Of a stretch of 7,513 bases of DNA, positions 1 to 5,205 are shown piece after piece. This DNA is from Desulfovibrionaceae bacterium UBA3823 (GTDB taxonomy: Bacteria > Desulfobacterota > Desulfovibrionia > Desulfovibrionales > Desulfovibrionaceae): the NCBI GenBank assembly GCA_002369295.1, contig DFDR01000060.1, positions 4,328-11,840 of the forward strand, written 5' to 3'. Under the pieces are notes generated by a model. The model was not told the DNA's origin. It searched no databases and saw only the letters and a list, made by a program, of their open reading frames with translations. The translations under genes and the position numbers were made by a program. Numbering within the stretch: position 1 is the stretch's first letter; each line of letters opens with the position of its first letter.

Positions 1-532
1 CGGTGCCGCCCAGGGTGAAGGCGGGCCGCACGATGAGCGGGAAGGGAAGCTCCCTGCCGAGCCGGCGCACCTCCTCCATGTTCCTGGCGATGCCGCTCTT
101 GGGCACCTTGAGGCCGATGCGCTCCATGGCCGCGCGGAAGTGCTCGCGGCTCTCGGCCTTTTCGATGACCTGGGCGTTGGCGCCGATGAGCTCGACGCCG
201 TACTTGTCGAGCACGCCCCGGCGGTGCAGCTCGAGGGCCGCGTTGAGGCCGGTCTGGCCGCCGAGGGTCGGCAGGATGGCGTCCGGCCGCTCCTTCTCGA
301 TGACTGCCGTCAGGGTGTCCGCCTCGATGGGCTCGACGTAGGTGGCGTCGGCCATGTGCGGGTCGGTCATGATGGTGGCCGGGTTGGAGTTGATGAGGAC
401 GACGGTGTAGCCTTCCTCTTTCAGGGCCTTGATGGCCTGGGAGCCGGAATAGTCGAATTCGCAGCCCTGGCCGATGACGATGGGCCCTGCGCCGATGACA
501 AGGATTTTATGCAGATCTGTACGCTTAGGCAT
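1..532 (-). CDS. carB: Carbamoyl-phosphate synthase large subunit, N-terminal part
   Basis: CarB makes carbamoyl phosphate from bicarbonate, ammonia (passed from the glutaminase subunit CarA) and two ATP in the cytoplasm, feeding arginine and pyrimidine synthesis. The 177 visible codons begin [20 protein letters not shown] and match the pre-ATP-grasp domain and the start of the first ATP-grasp domain. Visible motifs are GAGPIVIGQ (residues 15-22), CEFDYSG (24-30), [11 protein letters not shown] (48-58), [10 protein letters not shown] (88-97) and [10 protein letters not shown] (167-176). R129 and R169 fall where E. coli CarB has its ATP-contacting arginines (family knowledge). The family is about 1070 residues, so roughly 900 lie beyond position 1. 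The ATG at 532 has a good Shine-Dalgarno AAGGAT (543 to 538), five bases away. carA is not in the window. The gene has its own promoter and leader downstream of the argG terminator. The family call is very secure. Confidence 0.97.
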   Translation of the reverse strand, partial: MPKRTDLHKILVIGAGPIVIGQGCEFDYSGSQAIKALKEEGYTVVLINSNPATIMTDPHMADATYVEPIEADTLTAVIEKERPDAILPTLGGQTGLNAALELHRRGVLDKYGVELIGANAQVIEKAESREHFRAAMERIGLKVPKSGIARNMEEVRRLGRELPFPLIVRPAFTLGGT

Positions 533-634
533 GAGAAATCCTTAGGTTTGAGCGCGTGCCTCCGCCTGGTTCCCAGCCCGGGCCGCAATCCGGACAGGGG
601 CGGAAGGACGAGCTCTATGGTTCGTTGGTCAAAC
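533..634 (-). promoter_or_regulatory. carB 5' leader with nested inverted repeats
   Basis: Starting from the predicted promoter, the carB transcript would have a leader of about 100 nt. Two nested inverted repeats are visible. The outer one is GTTTGA at 634-629 pairing with TCAAAC at 551-546, the latter lying two bases from the Shine-Dalgarno (543-538). The inner one is CCTTCCGCC (607-599) pairing with GGCGGAGG (566-559), with one bulged base at 605. No T-run follows either stem, so this is not a classical attenuator. I recognise no known riboswitch or PyrR-binding loop. Control of translation initiation is possible but inferred, and the outer stem is only six pairs long and starts almost at the predicted +1. 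Confidence 0.3.
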
Positions 635-639
635 GATTA

Positions 640-668
640 ATTATTGCCGCAAAACCAAGCCAAGTCAA
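640..668 (-). promoter_or_regulatory. Predicted sigma-70-type promoter of carB
   Basis: On the minus strand a -35 box TTGACT (668-663, five of six consensus bases) and a -10 box AATAAT (645-640, five of six) are separated by exactly 17 bases. The surrounding stretch is markedly AT-richer than the rest of this GC-rich window. Transcription would start near 633, about 100 bases before the carB ATG. It lies directly after the argG terminator, which supports carB being its own transcription unit. No ArgR-type box is evident. Confidence 0.8.
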
Positions 669-729
669 TGTCTTTTTGGTCTTTTCCTCCACTCTGGCGC
701 CGCCGGGGGGATGCGGCAGGAAATCGTGC

Positions 730-765
730 AAAAAAAGGGGGAGACGGCCCAAGGACCTCTCCCCC
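730..765 (-). terminator. Intrinsic terminator downstream of argG
   Basis: On the minus strand GGGGGAGA (765-758) pairs perfectly with TCTCCCCC (744-737), enclosing a 13-base loop, and is followed at once by seven T (736-730). This is a textbook rho-independent terminator. It sits 74 bases past the argG stop and about 60 bases before the carB -35 box. The plus strand has no T-run after the stem, so it acts in the argG direction only. Confidence 0.92.
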
Positions 766-770
766 GCTGG

Positions 771-816
771 GTTCAGATTCGGCATGCGGGCCCGCCTGGG
801 CGCGGCATGTTCAGAT
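771..816. repeat. Swapped short repeats around a palindrome in the argG 3' region
   Basis: On the plus strand GTTCAGAT occurs at 771-778 and again at 809-816, and CGGCATG occurs at 780-786 and 803-809. The order of the two words is swapped between the copies. Between them lies the perfect ten-base palindrome GCGGGCCCGC (786-795). The segment is between the argG stop and its terminator. I cannot assign a function, and chance is a fair explanation at this length. Confidence 0.3.
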
Positions 817-839
817 CCGTCCTGATGCCCTTCATTCGG

Positions 840-2051
<1,212 letters not shown>

Positions 2052-2060
2052 GGGAGGGGT

Positions 2061-2066
2061 TCCTTC
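2061..2066 (-). promoter_or_regulatory. argG ribosome binding site that fixes the start
   Basis: GAAGGA on the minus strand lies nine bases before the ATG at 2051. It supports that start over the long open extension into pyk. The 89-nt pyk-argG gap also contains small GC palindromes (for example GCGGCCGC) but no T-run and no obvious promoter. Confidence 0.7.
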
Positions 2067-2140
2067 TGCGGGGCTTGGCCGGCTCCGGCGCTGGGCGGGA
2101 GCGGCCGCTGTGGTGGAGGTGCGCCTGCTTTTCAGGGAGA

Positions 2141-3562
2141 TCAGCACCAGAAAATCTTCACGAGGTTGGTGCCGCGCGGCGTGGCCGAGGAGCCGCGGAT
2201 CTGGCCGGCGGTGATGACGGCGCTCTGGCCCTTCTTGAAGATGCCGGAGTCCATGATGAAGTTCTCGGCGCGCGAGAGGTGGCTCGGCTCGGCGGCCGGA
2301 TTCTTCACCAGCACGGGCGTGATGCCGCGCGAGTAGTTGAGGTACTTCACGGACACCGGATCGGGGGTGAGGGCGTAGATGGGCTGGGGAGGCCTGCAGG
2401 TGGCCACCTGCCTGGCCGAGTCGCCGGAAATGCTGTGCACCACGATGGCGTCCACCTTGGCCTTGTCGGCGAGCAGGCAGGCCGAGTAGGCGAGGTACTC
2501 GCCAATGCCCTTGTCCGCCGGCGGCTCCTCCAGCCTGTGGCCCTCCTCGATGAGGGCCTCGGCCTCCTTGGTGATCTTGCGCATGTACTGCACCGTCTCC
2601 ACGGGATGGTCGCCCATGGCGGTCTCTTCGGAGAGCATGACGCAGTCGGCGCCGTCCAGCACCGCATTGGCCACGTCCGTGGTCTCGGCGCGGGTGGGCT
2701 GGGGGGAGTGCATCATGGAGAGCAGCATCTGCGTGGCCACGATGACGGGCTTGGCGGCCTTGTTGCAGGCCTTGATGATGTGCTTCTGGATGGAGGGCAG
2801 CTTGGCCAGCGGGCACTCCACGCCGAGATCGCCGCGGGCCACCATGACGATGTCCGCCTCGGCCAGGATCTCGGCGAGGTTGTTCACCGCGTTCTGGCGC
2901 TCCATCTTCACGCACACCGGCACGTGCTTGCCGCAGGCGTGGATGAGCTCCTTGGTCTCGCGCACGTCGTCGGCCGTCTGCACGTAGGAGATGGCCACGG
3001 CGTCGATGCCGAGACGCATGCCGTCCTTGAGGTCGCGCTTGTCCTTGTCCGTGAGGGCGCGCACGCGCGTGGCCTTGCCGGGCAGGGCCAGGCCCTTGCG
3101 GGAGGTCACGATGCCGGAATTGGACGCCTCCAGCACGACGAGGCCGTCGTCGCGGATCTTGGCAACGTTGAACTGCACGCCGCCGTCGGCGAGCACGAGC
3201 CTGTCGCCCGGCACCAGCGAGGCGAGTATCTCCTTGTGGTCGAAGGGCATGTAGGGCATCTCGTGGCAGTACTGCTCCGTGGGGCCGAGCAGGAGTCCCA
3301 TGCCCTCGCTGATCTGGATGCTCGATTCCCGGATGTCGCCGAGGCGTATCTTCGGTCCCGAGAGATCCTGCATGATGGTCAGGGGGATGCCGAGTTCCAG
3401 CTCCACGTTCCTGAGGTCCTCGATGATGCGGATGAAGTCCTTGGCCGAGCCGTGGGAGAAGTTCAGCCTGAAGATGCTCACGCCGGCCTCGGCCAGGGCG
3501 CGCATCTTTTCCTTAGTGTTGGAGGCAGGGCCTATGGTGGCCACGATTTTCGTCTTGCTCAT
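2141..3562 (-). CDS. pyk: Pyruvate kinase
   Basis: Pyruvate kinase converts phosphoenolpyruvate and ADP to pyruvate and ATP, the last step of glycolysis, in the cytoplasm. The 473 residues cover the whole family. The TIM-barrel start has TIGPAS (9-14) and FRLNFSHG (31-38), the QDLSGPKIR strand (65-73) leads into the B domain, and the catalytic and metal region shows K219, E221 and ARGDLGVE with D245. ATQM (276-279), [13 protein letters not shown] (289-301) and LSEETA (310-315) follow, then the C-terminal allosteric domain from about 345. The KMERQNAV segment recalls the KVER form of E. coli PykA more than the KIEN form of PykF. Two positions depart from the common pattern: LSEETA (usually G or A in place of the first E) and QMLLSM (usually QMLES or QMMES). 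The ATG at 3562 gives the typical [14 protein letters not shown], but no good Shine-Dalgarno precedes it. A likely operon partner, argG, follows 89 nt later. Confidence 0.96.
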   Translation of the reverse strand: MSKTKIVATIGPASNTKEKMRALAEAGVSIFRLNFSHGSAKDFIRIIEDLRNVELELGIPLTIMQDLSGPKIRLGDIRESSIQISEGMGLLLGPTEQYCHEMPYMPFDHKEILASLVPGDRLVLADGGVQFNVAKIRDDGLVVLEASNSGIVTSRKGLALPGKATRVRALTDKDKRDLKDGMRLGIDAVAISYVQTADDVRETKELIHACGKHVPVCVKMERQNAVNNLAEILAEADIVMVARGDLGVECPLAKLPSIQKHIIKACNKAAKPVIVATQMLLSMMHSPQPTRAETTDVANAVLDGADCVMLSEETAMGDHPVETVQYMRKITKEAEALIEEGHRLEEPPADKGIGEYLAYSACLLADKAKVDAIVVHSISGDSARQVATCRPPQPIYALTPDPVSVKYLNYSRGITPVLVKNPAAEPSHLSRAENFIMDSGIFKKGQSAVITAGQIRGSSATPRGTNLVKIFWC

Positions 3563-3823
3563 TGCAGGAAGTCTCGCTTTTGTTGGGGGCGGGGGCTTGC
3601 CGCCGCAACCGCCGGGGTGTGCCTTGCGGGGCAGGAGAATATGCCTTTTCCGCCACTTTGGCTATCTTTATGCGGGCCTGCGGCCCGGGCGCTGAACCTG
3701 CACGGTCCTGCGGGCGCAGCCCCGGGGCCCGCGGGCGCTCCGCCGTCTTGAATGCGCCGCGGCTTTTTGCTAGCCAAGAAGTGAAGCCGAAGGGCCATTC
3801 CGGCCGCGCGGCGCGTAACCTAT
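3563..3823. other. Divergent intergenic region between pyk and the DUF533 gene
   Basis: This 261-base stretch must carry the start signals of both diverging genes, yet neither strand shows a clear sigma-70 promoter. Weak candidates are CATAAA near 3665 on the minus strand and TTGAAT (3749-3754) on the plus strand, each without a convincing partner box. A perfect hairpin CGGGCC/GGCCCG with a three-base loop sits at 3673-3687. Open frames crossing the region on the minus strand are arginine-, alanine- and proline-rich and look non-coding. Confidence 0.5.
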
Positions 3824-3829
3824 AGGGAG
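3824..3829 (+). promoter_or_regulatory. Ribosome binding site deciding the DUF533 start
   Basis: AGGGAG lies seven bases before the ATG at 3837 but only one base before the upstream in-frame ATG at 3831. Spacing therefore favours 3837 as the true start, giving a protein beginning MSLLD. Confidence 0.7.
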
Positions 3830-3836
3830 AATGGCA

Positions 3837-4670
3837 ATGTCCCTGCTTGATATTCTGAACTCGAAGGATCTTGGCAACGTGCTCGGCACCATCCTCGGCG
3901 GCGGCCAGATGCCCGGCGCAGGCCAGATGCCCGGCGGTCCGCAGGGCGCAAGCCCCTACGGCCAGTACGGCAACGCCGGCCGCGGCGGACGCGACGCCGG
4001 CCTTGGCGGCGCAGACGGGCCCCTTGGCGGCCTTGGCGGCCTTGACCTCGGCAAGCTCACCCAGGGCGGCCTTGGCGGCGGCCTTGGCATGCTGCTCGGC
4101 ACCCTCCTTGGCGCCGGCATGGGCGCAGGCGCCAGGAGCGGCGTCGGCGGCATGGCGAAAAACGCCGCCCTCGTGGGCGCCGGCCTGGCTGCCTGGAGCT
4201 TCTTCAAGAAATGGTCGGCCCAGCGCCAGCAGCAGGGCGCCTACGCCGGCGCCAGCGCCGATCCCTTCAGCGCCGACTTCCAGGCGTCCGCAGCCGATCC
4301 CACGGCCCAGATCGTCGTGCGCTCCATGGTGTACGCGGCCCGCGCCGACGGCCATATCGACGAAGCCGAGCAGGCCCGCATCGTCGATGCCATGAAGCAG
4401 CTCTTCCCCGGCCAGGACCTGAGCCAGCTCGTCAACTCCCTCCTGCGCGAGCCCGTGGATGCGGGCATGCTGGCCAGCCAGGTCAATTCCATGGAAGAGG
4501 CCGAAGACGTCTACATGATGTCCTGCATGGCCGTCGACGTCGACCATCCCGCCGAGCGCGCCTACCTCAACGAGCTGGCGGAAAGCTTCGGCATGCCCCG
4601 CAACCGCCAGGAGGCCATCGAGCGCGAGGCCTTCGAGGCCAAGAGCCGCGTGGCCAGCGCAGGCTTCTAA
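3837..4670 (+). CDS. DUF533 / TerB-like protein (YebE-like), glycine-rich N-terminus
   Basis: The 277-residue product matches the DUF533 family, whose E. coli member is the inner-membrane protein YebE; its biochemical role is not established. Residues 21-105 are very rich in Gly, with QMPG repeats (24-27, 30-33) and GLGG motifs. A short hydrophobic stretch, NAALVGAGLAAWSFF (109-123), is flanked by basic residues and could be one membrane segment. After a linker, residues about 153-270 form the helical TerB-like domain. It carries the signature YAARADGHIDEAEQARI (166-182), whose acidic DGHIDEAE resembles the conserved acidic motif of YebE and TerB relatives, where metal binding has been suggested. 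No signal peptide is visible. The ATG at 3831 is an alternative start two codons upstream. The gene diverges from pyk and ends at a structured 3' end and terminator, so it is probably monocistronic. The family call is fairly sure; the function is unknown. Confidence 0.85.
   Translation: MSLLDILNSKDLGNVLGTILGGGQMPGAGQMPGGPQGASPYGQYGNAGRGGRDAGLGGADGPLGGLGGLDLGKLTQGGLGGGLGMLLGTLLGAGMGAGARSGVGGMAKNAALVGAGLAAWSFFKKWSAQRQQQGAYAGASADPFSADFQASAADPTAQIVVRSMVYAARADGHIDEAEQARIVDAMKQLFPGQDLSQLVNSLLREPVDAGMLASQVNSMEEAEDVYMMSCMAVDVDHPAERAYLNELAESFGMPRNRQEAIEREAFEAKSRVASAGF
3903..3936 (+). repeat. Two 16-bp direct repeats encoding GQMPG
   Basis: GGCCAGATGCCCGGCG occurs exactly at 3903-3918 and 3921-3936, an 18-base period that keeps frame and encodes GQMPGA followed by GQMPGG. 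Gain or loss of a unit would change the glycine-rich N-terminal region by six residues without a frameshift. Confidence 0.85.
4001..4090 (+). repeat. Clustered CCTTGGCGG microrepeats in the Gly-rich segment
   Basis: The nonamer CCTTGGCGG occurs at 4001, 4022, 4031 and 4070, with a partial copy at 4082, and encodes the GLGG-type motifs of the DUF533 protein. Spacings of 9, 21 and 39 bases are all multiples of three, consistent with in-frame duplication. Confidence 0.8.
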
Positions 4671-4837
4671 GGCGCTGGCTCTGCCTTCCTGGGAGCGCTG
4701 CGCGAAGGCGCTTTCTGCAGGCAGGGCAAACGCATGTGCCGGCATCCCCGGCTCCCCTCGGGCAGGGCGCCTGGCGGGAGCCGGGGCTTTTCGTGCCATT
4801 CGCAGGCAGAGGCCCGCTGGACGGGGATGCCGTGCAT
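4667..4837 (-). CDS. Doubtful antisense 56-codon frame with a strong ribosome binding site
   Basis: On the minus strand AAGGAGG (4852-4846), a complete Shine-Dalgarno core, stands eight bases before an ATG at 4837. The frame runs 56 codons to a TAG overlapping the DUF533 stop. The product would begin MHGIPVQRASACEWHEKPRL, with no recognisable domain, signal or membrane segment, and is rich in Pro, Arg, Ala and Ser. It reads straight through the plus-strand terminator hairpin and the upstream hairpin, whose base pairing accounts for its sequence better than protein selection would. No promoter is clear upstream. I list it because the ribosome site is the strongest in the window; it is more likely not a gene. 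Confidence 0.12.
   Translation of the reverse strand: MHGIPVQRASACEWHEKPRLPPGALPEGSRGCRHMRLPCLQKAPSRSAPRKAEPAP
4678..4727 (+). other. Two-layer hairpin in the DUF533 3' untranslated region
   Basis: The outer arms GCTCTGCCT (4678-4686) and AGGCAGGGC (4719-4727) can form nine pairs with one G-U. Inside, GGGAGCGC (4691-4698) and GCGCTTTC (4708-4715) form eight pairs with two G-U, closing a nine-base loop. The internal loop is 4 by 3 bases. The structure begins eight bases after the stop codon and ends 19 bases before the terminator stem. It could protect the mRNA 3' end or be part of a 3'-derived small RNA; neither is shown. Confidence 0.45.
4746..4791 (+). terminator. Intrinsic terminator of the DUF533 gene
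   Basis: CCCCGGCTCCC (4746-4756) pairs perfectly over 11 bases with GGGAGCCGGGG (4776-4786), then C and TTTT (4788-4791). The loop contains a further short stem CAGG/CCTG (4763-4766 with 4770-4773). The T-run is short but the stem is very strong. There is no T-run on the minus-strand side. Confidence 0.8.
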
Positions 4838-5194
4838 GGCATGATCCTCCTTCGCAGCGTTTTCTCCTCAAAGGCCGTTTTCGGCGCGGAAAATATCTGG
4901 CTGGTTCATGCCGGGAGCATGTCGGAACGGGCAGGGCTTGTTCAGCATTCAGGTCAGCAGTTTCCAATGGGCGGAGGCCAGGGCATGGCAGGGCGGGCGC
5001 CGCGTCCGAAAAGGGAGGGATGAACGCCAGCCGGGGGACAAGGTGCGAAGCACCTGTGCGGCGCAGGCCCCGCGCGTCCGGAACAGGGAGGCGAAAGAGC
5101 GCTTGGAAAGCGTCGCATTCTGAGGTAGGACAGCCCCATTTGCCGTGCATCATTACTGCGCCGCCCTTTTGCCGCCTGCAACATCGAGCCTGCC
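4792..5194 (+). other. Gap of about 400 bases without a convincing gene, with scattered small hairpins
   Basis: No plausible protein or tRNA is visible here. The gap must hold the promoter of the large gene that follows, but I find no good -35/-10 pair; the best is TTGGAA (5103-5108) with TAGGAC 17 bases on, which is weak. Small perfect hairpins occur: CATGC/GCATG (4907-4911 with 4917-4921), AGGTGC/GCACCT with loop GAA (5041-5055) and CGCTT/AAGCG with loop GGA (about 5100-5112). From the ATG at 5020 the reading frame of the downstream gene is open, but the predicted residues are Arg-, Ser- and Cys-rich and look non-coding. Confidence 0.45.
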
Positions 5195-5198
5195 GGAG
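5195..5198 (+). promoter_or_regulatory. Ribosome binding site supporting the GTG start at 5206
   Basis: GGAG lies seven bases before GTG at 5206, ideal spacing. It decides between this GTG and the in-frame ATG at 5020, which sits only one base from a GGGAGGG and would add 62 residues of unlikely composition. Confidence 0.65.
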
Positions 5199-5205
5199 TT
5201 CTCCT

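Noticed and set aside
2052..2140. Possible terminator between pyk and argG
   Set aside because: GC palindromes are present but no T-run follows on the minus strand.
2052..2915. Long N-terminal extension of the argG frame into pyk
   Set aside because: Its composition (Arg, Gly and His rich) is that of an antiregister shadow of pyk, and ArgG has its family start and ribosome site at 2051.
3625..3650. Possible sigma-54 promoter for pyk
   Set aside because: The GG and GC elements are eight bases apart instead of ten.
3831..3836. ATG at 3831 as start of the DUF533 gene
   Set aside because: It lies one base from the Shine-Dalgarno, whereas the ATG at 3837 has a seven-base spacing.
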